Source: Arthrobacter sp. NtRootA1 (GTDB lineage Bacteria; Actinomycetota; Actinomycetes; Actinomycetales; Micrococcaceae). From it: DNA of 64,000 nucleotides. Location: NCBI RefSeq assembly GCF_019976975.1, contig NZ_AP024630.1:930001-994000 (forward strand), read 5' to 3'. A program made the translations under genes and the position numbers. Positions within the stretch are counted from its first letter, which is position 1. Every line of letters begins with the position of its first letter. This document shows, piece by piece, positions 1 to 8,836 of this stretch. The notes beneath the pieces were generated by a model, which saw nothing but the letters and a program-made list of their open reading frames with translations, was not told the origin of the DNA and ran no database searches.

Positions 1-312
1 TACTTCAACGGAGCTACGTCGCTTTACTGGGGCATGATGCTGCACGCGCTCAACAATGGCTACTCCCGCTACAACTTCTACGGCACGTTCGGCATTCAGG
101 GCCAGGATGAAACCGGTCACGGCGGCTACGAATTCAAGAAGGGCTTCGGCGGCGAAGTGGTCCAACTGGTGGGCGACTTCGTTGCACCAGTGAACGTGCC
201 AGTGTTCACCGCTTACCAGGCGGTCAGGAAGCTTGCAGCTGCCGCCAAGACGGTCCTGGCAAAATTGCCGGAGCCTGGAAACCTGCTGAGTAAATTCCGG
301 GGGAAGAACTAA
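1..312 (+). CDS. FemX/FmhB-like peptidoglycan bridge aminoacyltransferase, C-terminal fragment
   Basis: The window opens inside this gene; 103 C-terminal residues are present and the frame is open to base 1. The segment YFNGATSLYWGMMLHA followed by YNFYGTFGI and the GGYEFKKGFGG stretch match the end of the FemABX (GNAT-fold) family, which adds amino acids from aminoacyl-tRNA to lipid II to build the interpeptide bridge at the cytoplasmic face of the membrane. The last 35 residues are a helical tail rich in alanine and lysine. The next gene starts 27 bases downstream on the same strand, so the two may be co-transcribed. The amino acid added cannot be told from this fragment. Confidence 0.8.
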   Translation, partial: YFNGATSLYWGMMLHALNNGYSRYNFYGTFGIQGQDETGHGGYEFKKGFGGEVVQLVGDFVAPVNVPVFTAYQAVRKLAAAAKTVLAKLPEPGNLLSKFRGKN

Positions 313-339
313 TCAACGAAGCCAAGGGAGGAACACTGC

Positions 340-1827
340 GTGACTGAACGCCCTGAGGGCTCCGGCGGCAGGCCTCACACTGACGGCTTGCCCAAGACCC
401 AGCCGATGCGGCCATCGCAAATCCGGCAGAACGCCAATGCCAAACGCATGCTGATGCGCTTGGTGCAGGGCGATAGCCCGCCCACAGCCCCCATGAACAT
501 CGTGGACCGGCTCGCGGGAAGTCCCTACGCCAACCCAACTATCCAGGTTGTCGGCGTCGACGCCTCAGCGCGCAAGACCATCGACTTCGCCCTGCATCTG
601 GCCGAAGTCATGTTCCGCTACGGTGCAGGCGCCCTTGAAGTTGAGACCAGCATGATTGCGGTGACTGCCGCCCTTGGCTTGAAGAACGTTGAAGTGGACA
701 TCACCAACCAGTCGGTGGCCATCAACTATGCGCCAAAGGACCAGACCCCCATCACGTTGTTGCGTGTGGTGCGCTCGTGGACCAACAACTACGCCGGCCT
801 CGCCCAAGTGCATCAACTGGTCACCGACATTGTGGCCGGGGGAGTTGGCCGCGACGAGGCAGTCCGTCGGTTGAATGACATCGTCCGGAGTGCCAAGCCC
901 TTCCCTCGCTGGATGGTCACGGTTGCCTTCGCTGTCTTCGCCGCGGTGTTCGTGGGCGTACTGGGCGGCGGTCCGGGCGCTTCAGCCTTGGCCTTTGGCT
1001 CCAACTTGCTGATCAGCCTGGTTGCGCGACAACTGAGCCGGTGGCGCACCCCGGACTTCTTCATCACCATGTCGTGCTCGTTCCTGGTTACATTCATCGC
1101 GCTCATGTTGCGTTGGGCGGGCGCGGACATTGCTCCGTCCATTGTGGTTGCGGGCGGGATACTGTTGTTGCTTCCAACAGGGAGGCTTGTGTCCTCCGTG
1201 CAGGACGCCATCAACGGCTTCCCCGTCACGGCAGCAGGACGATTCCTCTCCACGCTGCTCACCTTCGGCGCGATCGTCGCTGGCATCGCCGTCGCCGTCG
1301 TGGTCGGAACCCTCATGGGCAGCGCAGTCCTGGACGTCACCCAAACATTCCCGGATGCGTATCCTTTGTGGGGCCAAGCCATTCTGATTGCGATAGCGGT
1401 AGTGGCTATCGGCGTCACCGAACAGACGCAGATGCGTTTGTTACTCCCGACGGCGGCGGTCGGCTTGGTCGGCTTCTTCGTCTTGTGGGGGGCTACCACT
1501 GCAGGGTTCGGCGACCGCTTGTCGCCGGCAGTTTCGGCGGTGGCCATCGGCCTGCTGGCTCGGGTAGTAGCGCTAAAACTTGGTGCTCCCCAACTTGTGG
1601 TTGCTGTTCCGGCGGCGCTCATTCTGCTGCCCGGCCTGACTATATTCCGTTCAATGTATGTATTGACCATCGAGGAAGCGGACATTCTTCAGGGTGCCGG
1701 AGGCATGCTGAATGCAGGCGCGATCGTCCTGGGAGTTGCTGCAGGAATCGTGCTGGGGGACAACTTGGCGCGGCCGCTCACAAAGGGTCTGTCCAGCAAC
1801 GAGCGCCGCAGGGTACGGCGGCGCTAG
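340..1827 (+). CDS. thrE: ThrE-family threonine/serine exporter
   Basis: A 495-residue protein, close to the size of C. glutamicum ThrE. Residues about 60-180 form the soluble DUF1212-type region (FALHLAEVMFRYGAGALEVE, then a segment ending VRRLNDIVRSAKPFPRW). From about residue 190 to 485 there are ten or so hydrophobic helices, the DUF1212 plus DUF3815 membrane part. The family exports L-threonine and L-serine using the proton gradient. The GTG start is chosen because GGGAGG lies seven to eight bases upstream. The gene ends in a short tandem duplication that includes its stop codon, and it converges on the siderophore-interacting gene with only 32 bases between them. Substrate is inferred from family only. 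Confidence 0.82.
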   Translation: MTERPEGSGGRPHTDGLPKTQPMRPSQIRQNANAKRMLMRLVQGDSPPTAPMNIVDRLAGSPYANPTIQVVGVDASARKTIDFALHLAEVMFRYGAGALEVETSMIAVTAALGLKNVEVDITNQSVAINYAPKDQTPITLLRVVRSWTNNYAGLAQVHQLVTDIVAGGVGRDEAVRRLNDIVRSAKPFPRWMVTVAFAVFAAVFVGVLGGGPGASALAFGSNLLISLVARQLSRWRTPDFFITMSCSFLVTFIALMLRWAGADIAPSIVVAGGILLLLPTGRLVSSVQDAINGFPVTAAGRFLSTLLTFGAIVAGIAVAVVVGTLMGSAVLDVTQTFPDAYPLWGQAILIAIAVVAIGVTEQTQMRLLLPTAAVGLVGFFVLWGATTAGFGDRLSPAVSAVAIGLLARVVALKLGAPQLVVAVPAALILLPGLTIFRSMYVLTIEEADILQGAGGMLNAGAIVLGVAAGIVLGDNLARPLTKGLSSNERRRVRRR

Positions 1828-1857
1828 ATCACTTCTGGCCGCTAGATCAGTCCCGGC
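1822..1857. repeat. 18-bp imperfect tandem duplication spanning the thrE stop codon
   Basis: Two adjacent 18-base units, 1822-1839 and 1840-1857, both begin cgctagatca and end ggc, and agree at 15 of 18 positions. The TAG inside the first unit is the thrE stop; the second copy lies just outside the gene. It looks like a slippage duplication. Confidence 0.7.
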
Positions 1858-1859
1858 TT

Positions 1860-2699
1860 TTAAATCTGTCCTACGGGAAGCTTCTTCTCTGCCTGGAAAA
1901 CTTCCTCTACCCGGCCCTGGGCCCAGTAGCCGGAGAGGGAAACCTGCGAACGTTCCAAGCCGCGCTGGGAGAAGAAGATCTGGCGCAGACCCTTCATATA
2001 GCCCCTTTCGCCATGCGCAAAGACGTCTACGCGGCCGGGCAGCCACTGCATGTCGCGAAGCGCGTCCAGCAACAACTCGCTTGATCCGGCCGGCACTCCG
2101 TTGCGCTGCAGCCAACGGAGTTCCAGGCCGGCAGGAGCAGAGATAGGCAGGATATCCTCGGCACTGTCCACCTCGAGGAACGCAAATCCACGGGCTTCCG
2201 GGGCAAGTGCCTCTATGCACGCTGCGATGGCTGGAATCGCGGCGTCATCGCCTGCGAAGAGGTGCCAATCGGCGTCGGGCGCGGGGTTGTAGGCACCACC
2301 GGGGCCGGTAAAAATCAGCGGGTCCCCAGGTTCGGCTGCCGCTGCCCAAGGCCCCGCCAGGCCCTCGTCGCCATGGACTACGAAATCAATGGCCAGTTCC
2401 CGTTCTTCAAGGTTGACCCAGCGGATGGTGTAGGTCCGGGTGTGCGGCCATTGCTCACGTGGCATCGTCTCGCGGATGGCCCACAGGTCCAGCGGAAGTT
2501 GGTAATCAACGCCGGGCTGCGGAAAAACGATCTTGACGTATCGGTCCACGTATTCGTTGTTCGCATAGTCGCTGAACCCTGGGCCGCCAGCGACGATCCG
2601 CACCATGTGGGGTGAGAGCCATTCTTTGCGCAGGACGGTCAGGTTAACCTGCGGGCGCGTGTTCCGGGTGGCGGACGAGGTGACGGGGAGAGCAGCCAT
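1860..2699 (-). CDS. siderophore-interacting protein (ViuB/SIP family flavin reductase)
   Basis: A 279-residue protein with the FAD-binding layout of siderophore-interacting proteins: an N-terminal beta-barrel carrying the flavin motif RTYT (residues 88-91), then FTGPGGAYNP and a C-terminal NAD(P)H-binding half (LFAGDDAAIPAIAAC). These cytoplasmic enzymes reduce Fe(III)-siderophores so that iron is released. The ATG start lies directly next to an 18-base DtxR/IdeR-type iron box (2701-2718), and a TAGGCT hexamer ends seven bases before the ATG, so transcription probably begins at or next to the start codon and is shut off by iron-loaded regulator. A regulator of that family is encoded at 23307-24002. 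Ung lies upstream on the same strand. Confidence 0.88.
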   Translation of the reverse strand: MAALPVTSSATRNTRPQVNLTVLRKEWLSPHMVRIVAGGPGFSDYANNEYVDRYVKIVFPQPGVDYQLPLDLWAIRETMPREQWPHTRTYTIRWVNLEERELAIDFVVHGDEGLAGPWAAAAEPGDPLIFTGPGGAYNPAPDADWHLFAGDDAAIPAIAACIEALAPEARGFAFLEVDSAEDILPISAPAGLELRWLQRNGVPAGSSELLLDALRDMQWLPGRVDVFAHGERGYMKGLRQIFFSQRGLERSQVSLSGYWAQGRVEEVFQAEKKLPVGQI

Positions 2700-2700
2700 G

Positions 2701-2718
2701 TAGGCAAGCCTAAGCTAA
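2701..2718 (-). promoter_or_regulatory. DtxR/IdeR iron box over the promoter and start of the siderophore-interacting gene
   Basis: On the minus strand the bases read TTAGCTTAGGCTTGCCTA, agreeing with the DtxR/IdeR consensus (TTAGGTTAGGCTAACCTAA) at about 15 of 19 positions when one flanking base is counted. It overlaps the likely -10 (TAGGCT) and ends one base before the ATG, so binding would block initiation. Binding is inferred from the match. Confidence 0.8.
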
Positions 2719-2751
2719 ATCGTTGGGTGTCACCTGGGTATGAGTCGAAGG

Positions 2752-3519
2752 TTACAAGACGGGTAGTTCCCAATTGACGGGCTCTGCGCCCTGTGCCGAC
2801 AACAGCTCGTTGGCTCGGCTGAACGGCTTGGAACCAAAGAAACCACGGGATGCCGAAAGGGGGCTCGGGTGCACCGAAGTGATTGCCGGGGTGCCATCCA
2901 GCAGTGGCATGACCGCTTCGGCGTCCTTCCCCCACAGAATCGCTACCACGGGACTCCGGCGTCCCGCGTCGTCGGTGCGATGGGCTACCGCCCTGACGGC
3001 CGCCGTCGTGATTGCCTCCCAGCCTTTGCCGCGGTGTGAGCCAGCGCTCCCTGCCGCGACACTCAGGACGCGGTTCAGCAGCAGTACGCCTTGGTCCGTC
3101 CAAGCTGTGAGGTCGCCGTGGATGCGTGGCGGCAGCCCGAGGTCTTCGTGGAGTTCGCGATAGATGTTTGCCAGGCTTCGGGGGATCGGCCGCGTATGCC
3201 GCGAGACGGCAAAGGAAAGCCCGACGGCGTGTCCCGGGGTTGGGTACGGATCCTGGCCAAGGATGAGTACTTTGACGTCAGCCAGTGGCCGGGAGAAAGC
3301 CCGGAGAAGGTTGGTAGCTTGAGGAAGGACTTGGATCCCTTGGGCAGCCTGAGCGGCAACAAAGGCCAAAGCTTCACGGAGTTGGCCTTCCACGGGGCGC
3401 AACGCGTCCGCCCAATCCGCGGCCATGAGCTCTTCCAGGGGTTGGTCAACAAGCTCGGCGAAGCCCGAGTCGGCAACGCCGGCAGGTTCCAGGTCAAACA
3501 GTGCATCCTCACCAGTCAC
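2752..3519 (-). CDS. ung: uracil-DNA glycosylase, family 1
   Basis: A 255-residue enzyme that cuts uracil from DNA as the first step of base-excision repair. The water-activating motif GQDPYPT sits at residues 88-94 with Asp90 as the catalytic residue, and the DNA-intercalation motif [11 protein letters not shown] lies near residue 216; LLLNRVLSV is the uracil-recognition strand. GTG is used as start: GGAGGAG lies about eleven bases upstream, and the nearby ATG at 3527 is out of frame and meets a stop at once. The siderophore gene follows 52 bases later but has its own promoter and iron box. Length and motifs are normal for the family. Confidence 0.95.
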   Translation of the reverse strand: MTGEDALFDLEPAGVADSGFAELVDQPLEELMAADWADALRPVEGQLREALAFVAAQAAQGIQVLPQATNLLRAFSRPLADVKVLILGQDPYPTPGHAVGLSFAVSRHTRPIPRSLANIYRELHEDLGLPPRIHGDLTAWTDQGVLLLNRVLSVAAGSAGSHRGKGWEAITTAAVRAVAHRTDDAGRRSPVVAILWGKDAEAVMPLLDGTPAITSVHPSPLSASRGFFGSKPFSRANELLSAQGAEPVNWELPVL

Positions 3520-3627
3520 CCTGTCATTGTCTCCTCCATGGCATCGGCGGTGCGAATGACAGCGTTGTTATTCGCCCGTAACATGGGGGTAGGACATTTT
3601 CCCCCAATCAGCGTCAAGGAGTGTGCC

Positions 3628-3963
3628 GTGGCAGAACCAGCACCGGAACCAATGGCGCCGGAGTCTACCGTTTTGGCACTTGAAGACCTGGCGGCAGAGA
3701 CCCGCAGCGACTCACCTTTGAGTGACCGTGATCAGCAGATGTTGGCGTTGGAGCGGCAATGGTGGAAGTACGCCGGCGCCAAGGAACAGGCGATCCGTGA
3801 GCTCTTCAATCTCTCCGCCACGCACTATTACCAGATCCTGAACGCACTTATCGATACGGAAGATGCGTTGGCCCACGATCCAATGCTTGTGAAGAGATTG
3901 CGTAGACTACGTACGTCGCGCCAACGTGCGCGGACAGCGCGCCGTTTGGGGTCCGACGCGTAA
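3628..3963 (+). CDS. DUF3263 family protein (small HTH-like actinobacterial protein)
   Basis: A 111-residue protein. After about 30 acidic residues comes the DUF3263 core: LSDRDQQMLALERQWWKYAGAKEQ, then IRELFNLSATHYYQILNALI, which has the spacing of a helix-turn-helix, and a basic tail (RLRRLRTSRQRARTARR). The family is confined to Actinobacteria and its function is unknown; the HTH-like core and basic tail suggest nucleic-acid binding. GTG start, with AAGGAG seven bases upstream. It precedes a LytR_C membrane protein by 48 bases, an arrangement I recall as conserved in Actinobacteria, so the two are probably one operon. Confidence 0.8.
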   Translation: MAEPAPEPMAPESTVLALEDLAAETRSDSPLSDRDQQMLALERQWWKYAGAKEQAIRELFNLSATHYYQILNALIDTEDALAHDPMLVKRLRRLRTSRQRARTARRLGSDA

Positions 3964-4011
3964 ATCGCCCGGCTGATAGTCAGCAGCAACCAGCAAGGAC
4001 AAGGCTTCACC

Positions 4012-4632
4012 ATGACCAAATTTGCCAAGGATGAATTCGACCGGGTCCCACAGAACAGCTCCCGGCAGGGTGTGCACCGTGACGCCCAAGAGACGGTCCG
4101 CCCCAATTTGTGGCCGGTACTGACCGTAGGAGCCGTCGCCCTGGTGCTGGGACTCGTCGCTTTCCTGATACTTCCGCGGCTTGGCCTGGTGGCCCCCGGT
4201 GCGTCCACAAGCGTTTCGACGCCGGCGCCCCAGCAGAGCGAAACCTCCCCGTCTGCTGCACCTACCGAATCAAGCAACGCCCCCATCGCTTCCGGTGAGC
4301 CGAGCCCGGGTACCACACCCTCGGGCGAGACCTCGGCAACTCCTTCTTCCGCGCCCGTGGACAAGACCGTCGCTGTAGCCGTCTACAACGGCACGGCTAC
4401 GGCCGGGCTTGCCAGCCGCGTCGCAGGGCTGGTCCAAGGCGACGGCTGGACACTGGGAACTGTGGGGAACTGGGGAGGCCTGCCGCAGCAGTCTTCCGTG
4501 GTCTTCTACAACGTGCCCGGTCAGAAGACGAACGCAGAAGCGCTCGGCAAGCTTCTGGGTATTTCTGCGGTTGTTGAATCTCCCGAAATACAGCAGCCGC
4601 TGGTTGTTGTTGTGGGACCTGGCTACCAGTAA
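4012..4632 (+). CDS. LytR C-terminal-domain membrane protein
   Basis: A 206-residue single-pass membrane protein. Residues 1-32 are hydrophilic (cytoplasmic), 33-55 form one transmembrane helix, 56-113 are a Ser/Thr/Pro-rich linker typical of cell-wall-spanning segments, and 115-205 are a LytR_C domain (VAVYNGTATAGLASRVAGLV ending LVVVVGPGY). This domain is attached to LytR-CpsA-Psr ligases in other proteins, but here the catalytic LCP domain is absent, so the protein probably has an accessory or binding role in the wall. It follows the DUF3263 gene closely and precedes a cold-shock gene after about 190 bases. Confidence 0.85.
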   Translation: MTKFAKDEFDRVPQNSSRQGVHRDAQETVRPNLWPVLTVGAVALVLGLVAFLILPRLGLVAPGASTSVSTPAPQQSETSPSAAPTESSNAPIASGEPSPGTTPSGETSATPSSAPVDKTVAVAVYNGTATAGLASRVAGLVQGDGWTLGTVGNWGGLPQQSSVVFYNVPGQKTNAEALGKLLGISAVVESPEIQQPLVVVVGPGYQ

Positions 4633-4823
4633 TTTCGCTGACTTTCAGCCGTTTTTCACCGGGTTCCAAGCCTTCAAAGCGGCAACTCGGTTAAGCCTCA
4701 ATAACAAAAGTCATGCTGGACCCCTCCGCGGCAGCGCGCGGATAGTGACTGTGGTTACAGTGGATTGATTCCGGTCCGGAGATCCCGGCAACCGGTCTTG
4801 GCTACTGTGAAAGTGTGGGCATC

Positions 4824-5027
4824 ATGGCTTTGGGAACCGTCAAATGGTTCAATGCCGAAAAAGGGTACGGCTTCATCACTGTGGATGACTCCGGCGACGA
4901 CGTCTTCGTGCACTGGTCCGCTATCCAGATGGAAGGCTTCCGCGCTCTTGAGGAAGGCCAGCGGGTGGAGTTCGAATTAGGCGAAGGCCAGAAGGGTCCG
5001 CAGGCCGAAAGCGTCCGCGTGGCATAG
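4824..5027 (+). CDS. cold-shock protein, CspA family
   Basis: A 67-residue single cold-shock domain that binds single-stranded RNA and DNA. RNP-1 is KGYGFI and RNP-2 is DVFVHW; the start [14 protein letters not shown] is the usual one for this group, so the ATG at 4824 is preferred to an in-frame GTG at 4815. The 190-base upstream region holds a small palindrome, ACTGTggttACAGT (4748-4761), and GC-rich inverted repeats that could fold in the leader. It lies just before the groEL promoter and does not look co-transcribed with it. A second, longer cold-shock protein is encoded at 20770. Confidence 0.95.
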   Translation: MALGTVKWFNAEKGYGFITVDDSGDDVFVHWSAIQMEGFRALEEGQRVEFELGEGQKGPQAESVRVA

Positions 5028-5094
5028 TCCCTTCGGCCGTCACGTCAGCTAACGGCTGAAACCCCTTTGTTTATAGCGCAAAGTGGCACTTCTG

Positions 5095-5156
5095 CTTGCA
5101 CTCTCCCCGGTCGAGTGCTAATTATTGATTTAGCACTCCTACGCTTCGACTGCTAA
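5095..5156 (+). promoter_or_regulatory. groEL promoter with two tandem CIRCE (HrcA) operators
   Basis: CIRCE 1 is CTTGCACTC (5095-5103), nine bases, GAGTGCTAA (5113-5121). CIRCE 2 is TTAGCACTC (5130-5138), nine bases, GACTGCTAA (5148-5156), with one mismatch. A -35 TTGCAC (5096-5101) and -10 TAATTA (5119-5124) are exactly 17 bases apart and coincide with CIRCE 1; the predicted transcript start falls inside CIRCE 2. The rest of the 312-base gap (5157-5339) is an untranslated leader of about 200 bases with no gene. Confidence 0.92.
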
Positions 5157-6965
<1,809 letters not shown>

Positions 6966-7000
6966 GCCTCCTAAGCTGTAGCGTCACGCATTAGAGCAAA

Positions 7001-7039
7001 CGACTGCGGTCCTCACCATTTTGGTGGGGACCGCAGTCG
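7001..7039 (+). terminator. groEL terminator hairpin
   Basis: A 17-bp stem (7001-7017 with 7023-7039) has one G-T wobble and a five-base T-rich loop. It lies 35 bases after the groEL stop. No clear U-run follows. Confidence 0.8.
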
Positions 7040-7174
7040 GCGTTAAGAACCAAGTAGGTGTAAAACCAAATAGGGGACAGATCGGGCTCTTATGAGGGCC
7101 CGTAGCGGGAGGTGCTGTCCCCAGTTGGCACTAGCACGCTTTCAGTGTCTGTGTGGTCTGGCAGGATTGAAGGC

Positions 7175-8212
7175 ATGACGATTATTGCTGCCGCCGATGG
7201 CTCTGCCCTCGGCAATCCTGGGCCGGCCGGTTGGGCCTGGTATGTTGACGACTCCTGTTGGCGCGCAGGAGGTTGGCCCCACGGCACCAACAACATGGGC
7301 GAGCTCATGGCTGTCCTGGACTTGTTCCGCTCCACCGCCCACCTACCGCAAGAAGAACTGCTGATCCTTTGCGACAGCCAGTACGTCATCAACTGCATCA
7401 CCAAGTGGATGCCCGGATGGAAGCGGAAGGGTTGGCGCAAGGCTGACGGAAAGCCCGTCCTGAACGTTGACCTCCTCAAGGACATCGACCAAGCAATCGT
7501 CGGGCGCAAATACACATTTGAATGGGTCAAGGGCCACGCCGGACATGACCTCAACGAGGCAGCAGACGAGCGCGCACGCGCCGTAGCCACCGCCTTCCAG
7601 CAGGGCACGGCAGCTCCAATCGGACCAGGGTATACGGGTTCAGGCCAAGTCTTGGCCGAGCCTGTTCCTGCCGCAGCGGCCGCCGGCAGCGTTACGAGCA
7701 CCAGCCCAGTTCGCACAACCGCTCCCGTTCCCACAACCGCTACAGGTCCCCAGACCAGAGCTGGGCTCAGCTTCCAGTCCCACTCCGAACCCACGCTGTT
7801 TGGGGAGTCGGGTATCTTCGGCCAGCCGGATCTCTTCAGTGAACTGGACGAGGATGCGTCCGCCCGGGAGGTGCCCGCAGAGGAAATCGTGGTTGCCTTG
7901 GAGCGCGAGCTCCTGCGCCCCGACGTGCGCACTGACATCGGCAGGATTGGAGTATTGCTTCATCCCGACTTTGCCGAGATTGGAAGCTCCGGTCGCTTCT
8001 GGACCCGGGACGCCATGATGGTCGCCCTTGAGGAGGACCCAGGCGAACCCATTGAGTTGGAAGTTCTTAGCGCCGATCGCCTGAGTGAGAACACTATCCT
8101 GCTGAACTACCGCAGTTTCGCGCATTCAGGTTCGGCCCTCCGCAGTTCCGTTTGGCTGCTGGACCGAGGCCAGTGGCGGCTCCGATTCCATCAGGGAACC
8201 CCCGAAAGCTGA
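7175..8212 (+). CDS. RNase HI domain fused to a C-terminal DUF4440 (SnoaL/NTF2-like) domain
   Basis: A 345-residue two-domain protein. Residues 1-140 are RNase HI, which cuts the RNA strand of RNA-DNA hybrids: acidic residues Asp8, Glu43, Asp67 and Asp131 and the loop histidine His121 (VKGHAGHDLNEAADERA) line up with E. coli D10, E48, D70, D134 and H124. A Thr/Pro/Ala-rich linker follows (about 150-205). Residues about 225-345 look like DUF4440 of the NTF2/SnoaL fold (LLHPDFAEIGSSGRFWTRDAM, ending WRLRFHQGTPES), a small-ligand or protein-binding cup. ATG at 7175 gives the canonical RNase H N-terminus. What the extra domain does is unknown. Confidence 0.85.
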   Translation: MTIIAAADGSALGNPGPAGWAWYVDDSCWRAGGWPHGTNNMGELMAVLDLFRSTAHLPQEELLILCDSQYVINCITKWMPGWKRKGWRKADGKPVLNVDLLKDIDQAIVGRKYTFEWVKGHAGHDLNEAADERARAVATAFQQGTAAPIGPGYTGSGQVLAEPVPAAAAAGSVTSTSPVRTTAPVPTTATGPQTRAGLSFQSHSEPTLFGESGIFGQPDLFSELDEDASAREVPAEEIVVALERELLRPDVRTDIGRIGVLLHPDFAEIGSSGRFWTRDAMMVALEEDPGEPIELEVLSADRLSENTILLNYRSFAHSGSALRSSVWLLDRGQWRLRFHQGTPES

Positions 8213-8266
8213 CCCAACTGGAGGCACAGGAGGCAAGCACAGGAAGCAAGCAACGGGCTTTGATGA

Positions 8267-8310
8267 CCTGCGGGGCGGCTGCACAGGGGGAAGACAGCCG
8301 GCCCCGCAGG
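8267..8310. terminator. bidirectional terminator between the RNase H fusion and WXG100 genes
   Basis: A GC-rich hairpin pairs 8267-8281 with 8295-8310 (15 bp with one bulged base, 13-base loop). It sits between two converging genes and could end transcription from both sides. Confidence 0.7.
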
Positions 8311-8357
8311 AGCTTATAGGTAGCTGGACCTCGTGTGTAGTTTGACCGTGGAGCCCC

Positions 8358-8648
8358 TTAGTAGGCGAACCGCTGGGTGTTGCCCTGCTCCACTTCGAGG
8401 TAGCTTGCGGCCGCCGACGCTAAAGCCATGTTGATGGACGCCAGTGAGCCCTCGACTTTGTTTTGCGTCAGGGACCATTCAAAGACAAGCGATTGGAAGT
8501 TGGTGGCAGCGGAACCTTTCCACGTGGCTTGAAGCTCGTCCAGTCCTTGCTTCATGGCTTGCACGTCCGTGCTGATGCGGTCAACGGTTGCTTTGACGTT
8601 GGACGACTTGAGCTGAAGGAGCTCAGTGTCGACGGAAATGACGCTCAT
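8358..8648 (-). CDS. WXG100-family (ESAT-6-like) protein
   Basis: A 96-residue helical protein with the WKG turn at residues 43-45 between two long helices, the hallmark of WXG100 proteins secreted by type VII (ESX/Yuk) systems. A YLEVEQGN segment near the C-terminus resembles the YxxxD/E secretion signal, though with Glu at the acidic position. ATG at 8648 is preceded by GAAAGG. No EccC ATPase, second WXG100 partner or other type VII gene is nearby, so this is an orphan copy, either secreted by a system elsewhere or kept for another role. Confidence 0.85.
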   Translation of the reverse strand: MSVISVDTELLQLKSSNVKATVDRISTDVQAMKQGLDELQATWKGSAATNFQSLVFEWSLTQNKVEGSLASINMALASAAASYLEVEQGNTQRFAY

Positions 8649-8790
8649 GGGTAATGCCTTTCGACGATGATGTTCCGCTGGTCGCGGCGGTGTGCGTGGC
8701 CACAACATTGAGCCTAGGCAGCCGCCTGGGGCCGGGGAACAACCATTCGTCGCTATGTGGATAACGGCTCTGTTGAAGGGCCGCTAGAGG

Positions 8791-8836
8791 TAACGCCGCC
8801 GCTGGGGACGCCAGCATGACTGGCATATCGGCGTTA
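8791..8836 (-). terminator. terminator hairpin at the end of the response-regulator/kinase operon
   Basis: A two-tier stem: TAACGCCG pairs with CGGCGTTA (8791-8798 with 8829-8836) outside, and GCCAG with CTGGC (8810-8814 with 8820-8824) inside. Its proximal arm contains the kinase stop codon. Confidence 0.6.

Noticed and set aside
4748..4761. ACTGT-GGTT-ACAGT palindrome before the cold-shock gene as an operator
   Set aside because: Only five bases per arm; such short dyads are common by chance. Noted in the gene entry only.
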